NCBI RefSeq assembly: GCF_001418325.1
Contig: NZ_LIPN01000031.1
Span: forward strand, 1-64,000
DNA length: 64,000 bases
Origin: Streptomyces atriruber
GTDB taxonomy: Bacteria > Actinomycetota > Actinomycetes > Streptomycetales > Streptomycetaceae
Reading direction: 5' to 3'
The position numbers were made by a program, and so were the translations under genes. The notes under the pieces were generated by a model. The model was not told the DNA's origin and ran no database searches. It saw only the letters and a list, made by a program, of their open reading frames with translations. Shown in pieces: positions 1 through 8,375 of this stretch. The stretch's first letter is position 1; every line of letters begins with the position of its first letter.

Positions 1-789
1 CAGGCCCCGATGCCTCCCGGCTATGGTCAGCAGCCGCAGGCCCCGATGCCTCCCGGCTATGGTCAGCAGCCTCCGGGTGGTCAGTTCCCCGGACAGCCCG
101 CCGCCCCCCAGGGCGCGGCACCCCAGGGCGCCGGTGTGGCCGCGGCCCTCCAGAAGTACCGCGAGGCCCCCACGGGCCAGCGCTGGACGCAGCAGAACGA
201 GAAGCTCGTCCGCGTCGACCTGAGCGTCGCCGAGCAGCCGATCCTCGCCCGCCAGGGCAGCATGGTGCTCTACCAGGGCAAGGTGGAGTTCAGCTACAAG
301 GGCGCGGGCTTCGCGGGCCGCATCGTGGGCAACGCCACCGGCCAGGAGATGCAGCTGATGCGCTGCTCCGGCCGCGGTCAGGTCTTCCTCGCCGAGGAGG
401 CCACCCACCTGCACCCCATCGAACTCCAGGGTGACGCGATCTGTGTCTCCGCGGAGAACGTGCTCGCCTTCGACGAGTCCCTCCAGCACGAGGTGCGCAG
501 GATCGAGGGTCACGGGATCCCCGGCGGCGCGCTGTTCGTCATGCAGTTCCAGGGCACCGGCACGGTCGTCGTGAAGACCCACGGTGTGCCCGTCGTGCTG
601 CCCGTCACGCCGACGACGTTCGCGGACTGCCACGCCGTCGTCGCCTGGTCGGCCGCCGCTCAGGCGATCGTCTCCAGCCAGGTCCGGCTGCGCAGCAACG
701 CGTACGCGGGCTCCACGGGGGAGAGCGTGAACCTCCAGTTCCGTGGCGCGCCCGGCAATTTCATCGTCGTCCAGCCGTACGAGGTCTGA
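1..789 (+). CDS. AIM24 family protein, 5' end outside the window
   Basis: The frame is open from the first base, so the true start lies to the left; an internal ATG at position 10 is probably not the start because the Pro/Gly/Gln repeat already runs before it. The visible part opens with two copies of a 12-residue unit (QAPMPPGYGQQP) and a Pro/Gly/Ala linker of about 45 residues. The rest is a beta-rich AIM24 domain with the recurrent family pattern L-A-R-x-G-[SA]-M-V near residue 75, followed by short Gly-rich strands. AIM24 proteins were named for a yeast mitochondrial factor; the bacterial members have no established reaction. It is first of three adjacent paralogues in one direction, 11 bases before the next, so probably an operon. 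The low-complexity head suggests a tethering or phase-forming role, which is inference. Confidence 0.85.
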   Translation, partial: QAPMPPGYGQQPQAPMPPGYGQQPPGGQFPGQPAAPQGAAPQGAGVAAALQKYREAPTGQRWTQQNEKLVRVDLSVAEQPILARQGSMVLYQGKVEFSYKGAGFAGRIVGNATGQEMQLMRCSGRGQVFLAEEATHLHPIELQGDAICVSAENVLAFDESLQHEVRRIEGHGIPGGALFVMQFQGTGTVVVKTHGVPVVLPVTPTTFADCHAVVAWSAAAQAIVSSQVRLRSNAYAGSTGESVNLQFRGAPGNFIVVQPYEV

Positions 790-800
790 GGGAGCCCGTC

Positions 801-1481
801 ATGAATCAGCAGCTCGCGGGCTTTGCCCCCGCACCGGTCGCCGCCCGCATGGAGAACCACGGCCATCACATGGTCAAGGTGGCCATGCAGACCGGCAACG
901 ACCTCCTCGCGCGCGTGGGCTCGATGGTCGCCTACGAAGGGTTCGTGCAGTACGAGCCGAATCCGCCCGCCGTCCGTCAGGTCGCGCGCGAGTGGATGAC
1001 CGGTGAGGGCGCACCCCTGATGAAGTGCTCCGGAGACGGCCTCCTCTACCTCGCCGACTACGGAGCGGACGTCGTCCTGATCAACCTGGCGGGCGACTCC
1101 CTCTCGGTGAACGGCACCAATCTGCTCGCCTTCGACGCGTCCCTCCAGTGGGGCGTGGAGCGGGTGAAGGGCATGGCCAAGTTCGCCGGACAGGGCCTGT
1201 GGAACATCAAGATCTCCGGCCAGGGCTGGGTCGCGCTGACGTCCCGCGGCACGCCGATCGTCGTCGACTGCGGCCGCGGCGACGACGAGACGTACGTCGA
1301 CCCGGACGCCCTGATCGCCTGGTCCCCGAACCTCAAGGTGAAGGGCAAGCGCAGCTTCAAGGCCGGCTCCCTCATCGGGCGCGGCAGCGGCGAGGCCTAC
1401 CAGATGGGCTTCTCCGGAGAGGGCATCGTCGTCGTACAGCCCAGCGAGGACAGCACCGACCGCCTCCGAGCACGGGGCTGA
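801..1481 (+). CDS. AIM24 family protein
   Basis: A 226-residue protein made almost entirely of one AIM24 domain, with no signal peptide or membrane segment. The shared pattern is visible as LLARVGSMVAYEGFVQ near residue 35, then LMKCSGDGLLYLAD and a C-terminal GFSGEGIVVVQPSE that has close counterparts in both neighbours. The start ATG follows GAGGGAG at a good distance, and the gene begins 11 bases after its upstream paralogue. Biochemical function is unknown; the fold is expected to be a beta-solenoid-like single domain. Being the middle member of a three-gene tandem array suggests that the three products act together, possibly as a hetero-oligomer, but nothing in the sequence proves this. 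Confidence 0.88.
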   Translation: MNQQLAGFAPAPVAARMENHGHHMVKVAMQTGNDLLARVGSMVAYEGFVQYEPNPPAVRQVAREWMTGEGAPLMKCSGDGLLYLADYGADVVLINLAGDSLSVNGTNLLAFDASLQWGVERVKGMAKFAGQGLWNIKISGQGWVALTSRGTPIVVDCGRGDDETYVDPDALIAWSPNLKVKGKRSFKAGSLIGRGSGEAYQMGFSGEGIVVVQPSEDSTDRLRARG

Positions 1482-1497
1482 GGGGGAGCAACACACC

Positions 1498-2253
1498 ATG
1501 CAGAGCCCACTTTTCGCGCACGCCGAACAGCAGACCCAGGAGCGCTACTCCGTCCAGAACCCGCAGCTGCTGCGGGTCGCCCTGGAGGGGCACGACGACG
1601 TCCTGGCCCGCAAGGGCGCGATGGTCGCCTACCAGGGTCTGATCGAGTTCGACGCCGAGTACCAGAGCCGGGGCAACCAGCGGGCCCGCGCGCACACCGG
1701 CGAGGGCCTGGACCTGATGCGCTGCCACGGCCAGGGCACGGTCTACCTCGCCAACCTCGCCCAGTACATCCACGTGGTGGATGTGGAACAGGACGGGCTG
1801 ACCGTGGACAGCAGCTACGTCCTCGCGATGGACTCGTCGCTGACCCACCAGGTCATCGCCGTCGACAGCCAGTACGGCATCTCCGGCTCCGGCAAGTACC
1901 AGCTCAACATCAGCGGCCGCGGCAAGGTCGCCCTGATGACGTCGGGCCAGCCGCTGATGCTGCAGGTCACGCCGGAGCAGTACGTCAACGCGGACGCCGA
2001 CGCGATCGTCGCGTGGTCCAACGGGCTGCGCGTCCAGATGCAGGCCCAGACCCACTCCTCGGGCGTCTGGCGGCGCCGCGGCAACACCGGTGAGGGCTGG
2101 GAGCTCAGCTTCATGGGCCAGGGCTACGCGCTCGTCCAGCCGAGCGAGATGCTGCCGCCGCAGAACGTGAACATCGGGCAGGGGGCCCGGGCGCAGTTCG
2201 GAATGGGCCAGCAAGGTGCCCGGGGGCAGAACCAGGGCAACGTCTGGAGCTAG
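1498..2253 (+). CDS. AIM24 family protein
   Basis: Third AIM24 paralogue of the array, 251 residues. The domain spans about residues 15-220 and carries the family pattern VLARKGAMVAYQG near residue 40, LMRCHGQGTVYLAN near 75 and the closing GQGYALVQPSE near 210. It ends in a Gly/Gln/Asn-rich tail of about 35 residues (GMGQQGARGQNQGNVWS at the end), which mirrors the Gln/Gly-rich head of the first gene. The ATG lies 16 bases after the previous stop, with GGGGGAGC upstream. The function is not known. The complementary low-complexity ends on the outer two proteins and their absence from the middle one are the distinctive point of this set. Confidence 0.88.
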   Translation: MQSPLFAHAEQQTQERYSVQNPQLLRVALEGHDDVLARKGAMVAYQGLIEFDAEYQSRGNQRARAHTGEGLDLMRCHGQGTVYLANLAQYIHVVDVEQDGLTVDSSYVLAMDSSLTHQVIAVDSQYGISGSGKYQLNISGRGKVALMTSGQPLMLQVTPEQYVNADADAIVAWSNGLRVQMQAQTHSSGVWRRRGNTGEGWELSFMGQGYALVQPSEMLPPQNVNIGQGARAQFGMGQQGARGQNQGNVWS

Positions 2254-2359
2254 GCCCTGCCCGGGCAGGAGTGACCGAGGGGCGCGGAGATTCACTGCGG
2301 GCCGTATGTGGCTGGTCGCGCAGTTCCCCGCGCCCCTTCGGGGCGCCTCGAAGCGGTCT

Positions 2360-2884
2360 CTACAGGCGTGACTTCGTTGCCTCGACCAGTCGTACGACCG
2401 ACTCGTCGGCCACCCCCGCCACCTCGTCGTACGCGAACCAGCGCAGGTCCAGCGACTCGTCGCTGATCGCCTCGACCGCGTCGGAGGGGGCGAGCGCCGC
2501 GTACTGGACGTCGAGGTGCTGGGTGCACGGGCCCGGGATCGGGTGCCTGTCCAGGCGGACGGGGCCGCCCGCGAGGAGCGTGAGGCCCGGTACGCCGGAC
2601 TCCTCGGTGGCCTCACGCAGCGCGGCCGCGGCCAGCGTCGCGTCGCCCGGCTCGCAGTGGCCGCCCATCTGGAGCCACATCCGCAGCTTCTTGTGCAGGG
2701 TCAGCAGGACGCGCCCGCGGGACGGGTCGACCACCAGGGCGCTGGCCGTCACATGGCCGTCCGTGCAGGACTTCCACATGCCGTCCTGAGGGTGGGCGGC
2801 GAGATGGTCCAGGTAGTACTGGCGCAGCTCTTCCTGGTCCTCGTAGCCCTTAAGGACGAGGACGGTGTCGTCGTACAGGCTCAC
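2360..2884 (-). CDS. Nudix hydrolase
   Basis: Predicted 174-residue Nudix-fold hydrolase, the family that cleaves nucleoside diphosphates linked to another moiety. A Nudix-box-like segment GGHCEPGD followed by LREATEESG lies near residues 75-100; the spacing between the first acidic residue and the RE-x-x-EE core is one residue longer than the classic box, as in several actinobacterial Nudix proteins. The substrate cannot be read from the sequence. I place the start at a GTG whose bases overlap the TGA of the upstream metalloprotease gene (GTGA overlap), which implies translational coupling; a longer reading into that gene is not credible. The product begins VSLYDDTVLVLKGYEDQ. Confidence 0.85.
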   Translation of the reverse strand: MSLYDDTVLVLKGYEDQEELRQYYLDHLAAHPQDGMWKSCTDGHVTASALVVDPSRGRVLLTLHKKLRMWLQMGGHCEPGDATLAAAALREATEESGVPGLTLLAGGPVRLDRHPIPGPCTQHLDVQYAALAPSDAVEAISDESLDLRWFAYDEVAGVADESVVRLVEATKSRL

Positions 2885-4338
2885 TTGCCGTCGGTGTCCT
2901 TGCCCTCTTCGCCCTCGTCCTTGGTGAGGTCCGGCTTCGCGGAGCCGGAGCCCGCCGCCTCGCCGAGCATCTTGTCCAACTCGGAGAAGTCCAGCTGCTC
3001 GTGGTGCACGAAGCCGTCCGGGTCGTCCAGGTCGGAGGCCGTCGGCAGCATGTCCGGGTGCTCCCACAGGCCGTCGCGGCCGTCGACACCGCGCGCGTCC
3101 GTGAGCGAGGCCCACAGGCGCGAGGCGTCCCGCAGACGGCGCGGACGCAGCTCCAGGCCGATCAGCGTGGCGAACGTCTGCTCCGCGGGGCCACCCGTCG
3201 CACGGCGGCGGCGCAGCGTCTCACGAAGGGCGTCGGCGGACGTCAGACGCGGCTTGGCGGCGGCGTGGACCACCGCGTCCACCCAGCCCTCGACGAGCGC
3301 CAGAGCCGTCTCCAGACGGGCCAGAGCGGCCTTCTGGGCCGGGGTGTCCTCCGGCTGGAACATGCCCTGCTGGAGTGCTTCCTGCAGCTGCTCCGGGTTC
3401 TGCGGGTCGAGCTGGCCGACCACGTCCTCCAGCTTGGCCGTGTCGACCTTGATCCCGCGCGCGTACCCCTCGACGGCGCCGAACAGGTGCGAGCGCAGCC
3501 ACGGGACGTGGGAGAAGAGCCGCTGGTGGGCGGCCTCGCGCAGCGCCAGATAGAGCCGCACCTCGTTCTTGTCGACGCCCAGGTCCTTGCCGAAGGCCTC
3601 GATGTTCACCGGGAGCAGCGCGGCCTTGCCGGAGGGGCCGAGCGGCAGACCGATGTCGGTGGAGCCCACGACCTCGCCCGCGAGCACGCCCACGGCGTGG
3701 CCGATCTGCTGGCCGAACATGGCACCGCCCATGGAGCGCATCATGCCGATCAGCGGGCCCGCCATGGCCTGCATCTCCTCGGGCAGCACATCGCCCATGG
3801 CGAGGCCGACGCGCTCGGCGACCGGGTCGACGAGCTCCTTCCAGACCGGCAGGGTCGCCTCGACCCACTCGGCCCGGCTCCAGGCCACGGCCGTGCCGGA
3901 CCCGGACGGCAGCGACGTCGCGTCGTCCAGCCACAGGTCCGCCAGGCGCACGGCCTCCTCGACGGCGGAGCGCTCGGCCGGACCGACGCTGGCGTCCTTG
4001 GTGCCGTCCGCCGTGCCCTGGGACACGGTCTGGCGCGCGATGTCCTTGGCCATGTCCCAGTTCACCGGGCCGCCCTCGTACGAGAGCATCTGGCCCAGCT
4101 GCTGGAACGCGGCACCCAGGTCGTTCGGGTTCATCGAACCGAACATCGCGGCGAACGGGTTGTCACCGCCTCCGGGGCCGCCGGCCCCGGGGAAGCCCCC
4201 GAAACCGAACGGGTTCGCGGGCCCACCTGCGCCCTGGCCCCCGCGCTGTCCCTCTCCAGGGGATTCCTTCTTCTTGCCCTCGTCGCCGTCGTCCGGCTCC
4301 TCCGGCGGAAGGCCGAATCCGAATGGGGTGTCACTCAC
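2881..4338 (-). CDS. Zincin-like (DUF2342 family) metalloprotease
   Basis: A 485-residue protein of the actinobacterial zinc-dependent metalloprotease family related to Pfam Zincin_2. About 110 residues at the N terminus are low complexity (Pro, Gly, Glu, Phe; repeated NPFGFGGFPG-like stretches), and the helical catalytic part follows. The segment LREAAHQRLFSHVPWL contains an E-x-x-H core that is the probable degenerate HExxH zinc helix. No signal peptide is seen, so it is probably cytoplasmic. The GTG start sits 7 bases after GAGGAA; a more upstream ATG lacks a ribosome site. It overlaps the Nudix gene by four bases. The substrate is unknown; orthologues are described as F420-biosynthesis-associated hydrolases only by co-occurrence. 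Confidence 0.85.
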   Translation of the reverse strand: MSDTPFGFGLPPEEPDDGDEGKKKESPGEGQRGGQGAGGPANPFGFGGFPGAGGPGGGDNPFAAMFGSMNPNDLGAAFQQLGQMLSYEGGPVNWDMAKDIARQTVSQGTADGTKDASVGPAERSAVEEAVRLADLWLDDATSLPSGSGTAVAWSRAEWVEATLPVWKELVDPVAERVGLAMGDVLPEEMQAMAGPLIGMMRSMGGAMFGQQIGHAVGVLAGEVVGSTDIGLPLGPSGKAALLPVNIEAFGKDLGVDKNEVRLYLALREAAHQRLFSHVPWLRSHLFGAVEGYARGIKVDTAKLEDVVGQLDPQNPEQLQEALQQGMFQPEDTPAQKAALARLETALALVEGWVDAVVHAAAKPRLTSADALRETLRRRRATGGPAEQTFATLIGLELRPRRLRDASRLWASLTDARGVDGRDGLWEHPDMLPTASDLDDPDGFVHHEQLDFSELDKMLGEAAGSGSAKPDLTKDEGEEGKDTDGK

Positions 4339-4529
4339 GGGATTCCTCGGCTCGTCAGGCCGCCGGTTTCGTTCCGACGGCGGCTGCCCTACAACACCAC
4401 CCAGCGTAGACACCGTGACGGGATCGGGCCTCGGTGCTTCGCCGACTCATGGCCTGCGGCAGGATGGATGCCACCTGGTACGTACGCGTCATTCGCGTAC
4501 GTACTGAAGACAACCGCTGGAGACGCCCG

Positions 4530-5642
4530 GTGAGTTCCCCAGATCCACAGGTTCGCGCAGCGCGAAACCCGTCAACCCCGGCGCCCGTCCGGGGGCCCGT
4601 AGTCGCCGTCACCGGCGCCGCCTCCGGTGTGGGCGCGCTGCTGACCGAGCGCCTTGCCACGTCGGAGGCGATCAAGCAGGTCATTGCCATCGACGAGCGC
4701 AGGGGCGACTGCTCGCAGGCCCAGTGGCACATCCTGGACGTGCGGGACCCGGCCATCGCGGAGAAGCTGCGCGGTGCCGACGTCGTGGTGCACCTGGCGC
4801 TCGATCTCGACCTGGAGACCGACGCCGCGGCCCGCACCGCGTACAACGTGCGCGGCACCCAGACCGTCCTGACCGCTGCCGCTGCCGCGGGCGTCCACCG
4901 CGTCGTCCTGTGCACCTCGGCGATGGTCTACGGAGCGCTGCCCGACAACGAGCTGCCCCTCTCCGAAGACGCCGAGCTGCGCGCCACGGCCGAGGCCACC
5001 GGCGTCGGCGACCTCCTGGAGGTGGAGCGGCTCGCCCGCCGGGCGCCCCGCGCGCACCCCGGACTCAACGTCACCGTCGTACGGCCCGCGACGCTGGTCG
5101 GCGGCACGGACACGGCCCTCACGCGTTACTTCGAGTCGCCCCGGCTCCTGGTCGTCGCGGGCTCGCGGCCGGCCTGGCAGTTCTGCCACGTCGACGACCT
5201 GTGCAGCGCGCTGGAGCACGCAGTCCTTGAGAAGGTCGACGGCGAGCTGGCCGTCGGCTGCGAGGGCTGGCTGGAGCAGGAGGAGGTCGAGGAGCTCAGC
5301 GGGATCCGGCGCATGGAGCTGCCCTCGGCGGTCGCGCTCGGCGCCGCCGCCCGGCTGCACCGCATCGGCCTCACCCCGTCACCGGCCGGTGACCTGGCGT
5401 ACACGATGTACCCCTGGGTGGTCAGCGTCAGCAGGCTGCACGACGCCGGGTGGCGGCCGCAGTGGACCAACGAGGAAGTCCTCACGGAACTGCTGGAGGA
5501 GGTCTCCGGGCGGCGCACCGTGGCCGGTCGGCGGCTCGGCCGCAAGGACGCCACGGCCGCGGGCGCGGCGGGCGCGACGGTCGCCCTGCTGGGCGCGGCG
5601 GCGGTGGTGCGCAGGGCGCGGAAGGCCCGGCGGAGGATCTGA
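4530..5642 (+). CDS. NAD-dependent epimerase/SDR-like protein
   Basis: A 370-residue extended short-chain dehydrogenase/reductase-like protein. The Rossmann motif is TGAASGVG near residue 25, followed by an acidic residue at the end of strand 2 and the extended-SDR segment CTSAMVYG near residue 130. The YxxxK catalytic pair expected about 25 residues later is not present: the aligned stretch reads GVGDLLEVERLA. Binding of a dinucleotide is therefore likely, but classical epimerase or reductase chemistry is doubtful. A C-terminal Ala/Val-rich helix followed by RRARKARRRI could be a membrane anchor. The GTG start follows GGAGA by 7 bases and is divergent from the metalloprotease gene, with about 190 bases between them. 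Confidence 0.82.
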   Translation: MSSPDPQVRAARNPSTPAPVRGPVVAVTGAASGVGALLTERLATSEAIKQVIAIDERRGDCSQAQWHILDVRDPAIAEKLRGADVVVHLALDLDLETDAAARTAYNVRGTQTVLTAAAAAGVHRVVLCTSAMVYGALPDNELPLSEDAELRATAEATGVGDLLEVERLARRAPRAHPGLNVTVVRPATLVGGTDTALTRYFESPRLLVVAGSRPAWQFCHVDDLCSALEHAVLEKVDGELAVGCEGWLEQEEVEELSGIRRMELPSAVALGAAARLHRIGLTPSPAGDLAYTMYPWVVSVSRLHDAGWRPQWTNEEVLTELLEEVSGRRTVAGRRLGRKDATAAGAAGATVALLGAAAVVRRARKARRRI

Positions 5643-5784
5643 GGCGTGCGGCGCCCCGACCCCACCGGCGGCGGGTCCCGGCTGCGGCGTGCGGCCCGCC
5701 TGTAGGGAGCTCCAAGGGGGGACACGCGCGGGCCGGGGGAAAGGTCTATTCCGTGATGCGCGTGCCGTGCGGCACCATGGCCGC

Positions 5785-6249
5785 ATGGCACGCACCACGA
5801 TGGACCACCCCGGCGAGCAGGCCGCGCAGGACCCGATCCGCCTGCTCGCGATCCGTGACACCCCGCTCTCCCTGGACGAGGTCTTCCGGGCCGTCGGCGA
5901 CGACGCCGCGGGTGGCACGGCGCTCTTCGTGGGGACCGTGCGCAACCACGACGGCGGCGCGGACGTCGACGAGCTGGGGTACTCGACCCACCCCACCGCC
6001 GAGGCCGAGATGCGCCGGGTGGCCGAGAAGGTCGTCGCCGAGTATCCGGTGCGCGCCCTGGCCGCCGTGCACCGTATCGGGGACCTCGCCGTCGGGGACC
6101 TCGCGGTGGTCGTAGCCGTCTCCTGCCCGCACCGCGCGGAGGCCTTCGAAGCCTGCCGCAAGCTGATCGACGACCTCAAGCACGAGGTGCCGATCTGGAA
6201 GCACCAGCGCTTCTCCGACGGCAAGGAGGAGTGGGTCGGGGCCTGTTGA
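5785..6249 (+). CDS. moaE: Molybdopterin synthase catalytic subunit MoaE
   Basis: Large subunit of molybdopterin synthase, which inserts two sulfurs from the MoaD thiocarboxylate into precursor Z during molybdenum cofactor synthesis in the cytosol. The 154-residue product has the MoaE core from GGTALFVGTVRNH (about residue 45) to the catalytic-lysine region KHEVPIWKHQRFSDGKEEWV near the C terminus, where the two active-site lysines are found. Family proteins are about 150 residues, so it is complete. The ATG at this position gives MARTTMDHP; the next in-frame ATG is five codons on. No moaD or other molybdenum-cofactor gene is adjacent, so its sulfur-carrier partner must be encoded elsewhere. 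Confidence 0.93.
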   Translation: MARTTMDHPGEQAAQDPIRLLAIRDTPLSLDEVFRAVGDDAAGGTALFVGTVRNHDGGADVDELGYSTHPTAEAEMRRVAEKVVAEYPVRALAAVHRIGDLAVGDLAVVVAVSCPHRAEAFEACRKLIDDLKHEVPIWKHQRFSDGKEEWVGAC

Positions 6250-6289
6250 GACGAGGCCCGCCTCCTGGGGTGCGATTGACCCGTGCGGC

Positions 6290-6307
6290 TCCGGTTGCGT
6301 AACCGGA
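6290..6307 (+). terminator. Weak hairpin after moaE
   Basis: A 7-bp inverted repeat (TCCGGTT/AACCGGA) with loop GCGT lies 40 bases after the moaE stop. It is short and has no T-run, so its role as a terminator is uncertain. Confidence 0.35.
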
Positions 6308-6389
6308 CCCCTGCCGTGAGCGTTGACCATGCGGATGGTTAATCTGCTGATCTGTCAGTTGAGATGGCTCATGGGGTCGGGAGGTCGAC

Positions 6390-6560
6390 ATGGCATCACT
6401 CGCGTGGTTGCTGATTCCGCTCATGGCTGCCGTCGGTGCGGGGCTGTGGGGCAGCTGGGCCGCCCGCAACCGCAAGTCCGGACGGACCGGTGACGTCACC
6501 GAACTCAACGGCTACACCGCCTTCCGCGAGGCGATGGAGAAGTCCCACACAGGGACGTGA
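6390..6560 (+). CDS. Small single-pass membrane protein (56 aa)
   Basis: A short gene with a very good ribosome site (GGGAGG 6-7 bases before the ATG) and typical Streptomyces codon use. The 56-residue product starts MASLAWLLIPLMAAVGAGLW, a clear transmembrane helix, then a basic stretch (AARNRKSG) and a soluble tail of about 25 residues containing the segment ELNGYTAFREAME. The charge pattern places the tail on the cytoplasmic side. I do not recognise a named family, but a protein like this is common beside the PDZ-Lon protease gene in streptomycetes as I recall. It lies 81 bases upstream of that gene and could be co-transcribed with it. Confidence 0.8.
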   Translation: MASLAWLLIPLMAAVGAGLWGSWAARNRKSGRTGDVTELNGYTAFREAMEKSHTGT

Positions 6561-6641
6561 CGAGCCCGCGCGGGGACGTGACCTCCCCGTACGGCCCGGC
6601 CCCGGGGGTGCTCTCACAGGCAGGTCCCGTACTGTCGTTCC

Positions 6642-7733
6642 ATGCCACGCCGCACCGCGACGATGCTCGCCTCCACCTTGATGCTGATCGCGCTGCTCTG
6701 CGCCGGCGTCCTCATCAAAGTGCCGTACTCGGAGATGTCTCCCGGACCCACGGTGAACACCCTCGGCGACCACGACGGTGAGCCGGTGCTGCAGATCTCC
6801 GGACGCAAGACCTATCCCACGACCGGCCACCTCAACATGACGACGGTCAGGGTCACCAGCGCCGACTACAACATGAACCTGGCGGAGGCCGTCTACGGAT
6901 GGCTGGCCCACGACAACATCGTGGTGCCGCACGACACGCTCTACCCGAACGGCAAGACCGAGCAGCAGTCCTCCCAGGAGAACGCCGAGGAGTTCAGCCA
7001 GTCCCAGGAGAGCGCCAAGGTCGCGGCGCTCAGGCAGCTGGGCATCGAGGTGAAGTCCCAGGTCATCGTCTCCACCGTCTTCAAGGGGGATCCGGCGGAG
7101 GGCAAGCTGCACGCGGGCGACGTCATCAAGAAGGTGGACGGCAAGCCCGTCAAGGAGATGACGGACGTCTCGAAGCTCGTCACCCAGCGCAAGCCCGGCG
7201 AGCCCGTCACGTTCACGGTCGTCCCGGTGAAGGTCGCGGCAGCCGCCGAGAAGGCGGGCAAGGAGCCGACCGAGACCGAGGACATCAAGATCACGACGAA
7301 GGCCGCGGAGAACGACGCCGACCACGCGGTCGTCGGCATCAAGGCGGGCACCGACCACACGTTCCCGTTCACGATCGACATCAAGCTCGCCGACGTGGGC
7401 GGCCCCAGTGCCGGACTGATGTTCGCACTCGGAATCGTCGACAAGCTGACCCCGGACGACCTCACCGGCGGCAATTTCGTGGCTGGTACCGGCACCATCG
7501 AGGACGACGGCAAGGTCGGCCCGATCGGCGGCATCGAGATGAAGACCGTCGGCGCGCGCGAGAAGGGCGCCGAGTACTTCCTCACGCCGAAGGACAACTG
7601 CGCGGCAGCCTCGCGCGACGTTCCCGACGGCCTGCAGCTCGTCAAGGTGGACACCATCTCCGACGCCGTGAAGTCCCTGAAGAAGATCCGCAAGGGCGAC
7701 ACCGACGCCCTGCCGAAGTGCACCACGAGCTAG
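6642..7733 (+). CDS. Membrane-anchored PDZ-Lon-type serine protease (YlbL family)
   Basis: A 363-residue protein with one N-terminal membrane helix (about residues 8-26), a PDZ domain (about 135-200) and a C-terminal Lon-protease domain without an ATPase. The catalytic dyad is visible as Ser256 in DVGGPSAG and Lys301 in GGIEMKTVGA, 45 residues apart as in Lon. The arrangement matches the YlbL/Lon-like secreted proteases, in which the protease faces outward, tethered to the membrane. An insertion rich in Lys, Glu and Ala (about 197-222) separates the two domains. It is complete, with an ATG start. The natural substrate is not known for streptomycetes. Transcription ends at the shared hairpin downstream. 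Confidence 0.9.
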   Translation: MPRRTATMLASTLMLIALLCAGVLIKVPYSEMSPGPTVNTLGDHDGEPVLQISGRKTYPTTGHLNMTTVRVTSADYNMNLAEAVYGWLAHDNIVVPHDTLYPNGKTEQQSSQENAEEFSQSQESAKVAALRQLGIEVKSQVIVSTVFKGDPAEGKLHAGDVIKKVDGKPVKEMTDVSKLVTQRKPGEPVTFTVVPVKVAAAAEKAGKEPTETEDIKITTKAAENDADHAVVGIKAGTDHTFPFTIDIKLADVGGPSAGLMFALGIVDKLTPDDLTGGNFVAGTGTIEDDGKVGPIGGIEMKTVGAREKGAEYFLTPKDNCAAASRDVPDGLQLVKVDTISDAVKSLKKIRKGDTDALPKCTTS

Positions 7734-7742
7734 GACCGCTAC

Positions 7743-7778
7743 CGGCGGACGGCCCCGAAGCGGCGGACGGCCCCGAAA
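7743..7778. repeat. Tandem 18-bp duplication
   Basis: Two adjacent copies of an 18-bp unit (CGGCGGACGGCCCCGAAG) differing at one base lie just after the PDZ-Lon stop codon, ahead of the convergent terminator. They look like a recent slippage product and carry no evident function. Confidence 0.7.
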
Positions 7779-7783
7779 CAGCG

Positions 7784-7814
7784 GTACGCGGGTGGGGAAG
7801 CCCCACCCGCGTAC
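7784..7814. terminator. Convergent hairpin terminator
   Basis: A perfect 14-bp stem (GTACGCGGGTGGGG and its complement) with a 3-base loop sits between two convergent genes, 50 bases after the PDZ-Lon gene and 22 bases after the PPA1309 gene, so it can serve both directions. Confidence 0.85.
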
Positions 7815-7835
7815 TGAACGGAAGAAGACGTACCG

Positions 7836-8375
7836 CTAGGCGAACGTGGCCGCGAGCGCCTCGGCCAGGCCGGGCACCAGGTCGGAGCCGGTGAGGACCT
7901 CGGTCGGCGAGTCCTTCTCGCGCAGCCGCAGCGCGGACTCACGCGCACCGTCACGGAGCACCGCGACCGTCATGCGGACCTCCTGACGGTCCGGGTGCTC
8001 GGCCACCCACTTCGCGAGCTGCGCCTCCTTGAGGCCGTCCGGCACGGACGCCTCGGCGGACGGCGGCAGCATCAGGCGCTCCACGGTGAGGGCGCAGCCC
8101 GTCACCGCGTCCGGCCAGGCGATGGTGCCGAGGAATTCGTCCAGCGGCTTGTCCGCGGGAATCTCCTCCTGCTCGATGGGGGTGAAGCCGGCGTGCTCCA
8201 CGCCGTCGTCGAGGCCGAGCTGGGAGGCGAGGCCGGGTTCCTGGGTGCGCAGTCGCGCCGTGTCGACCAGCGCGAAGAGGCGGGCGGGCCGGTCCCAGCC
8301 GAGGCCGGATACGTACTCGTCGATCTCGAGGACCGCCCGAGTGAGGGGGCTCGCTGCCATGGGAGTGTTGGACAT
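7836..8375 (-). CDS. PPA1309 family protein
   Basis: A 179-residue cytoplasmic protein of the actinobacteria-restricted PPA1309 family, which has no assigned function. Recognisable family segments are LEIDEYVSGLGWDRPARLFALVDTA near residue 20, the central GFTPIEQEEIP, and WPDAVTGCALTVERLMLPP near 100. There is no signal peptide or membrane helix. I choose the ATG giving MSNTPMAAS, with GGCAGG upstream; a GTG two codons earlier is also possible. It is divergent from the large UPF0182 gene across about 135 bases, an arrangement that is conserved in streptomycetes as far as I recall. Confidence 0.85.
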   Translation of the reverse strand: MSNTPMAASPLTRAVLEIDEYVSGLGWDRPARLFALVDTARLRTQEPGLASQLGLDDGVEHAGFTPIEQEEIPADKPLDEFLGTIAWPDAVTGCALTVERLMLPPSAEASVPDGLKEAQLAKWVAEHPDRQEVRMTVAVLRDGARESALRLREKDSPTEVLTGSDLVPGLAEALAATFA

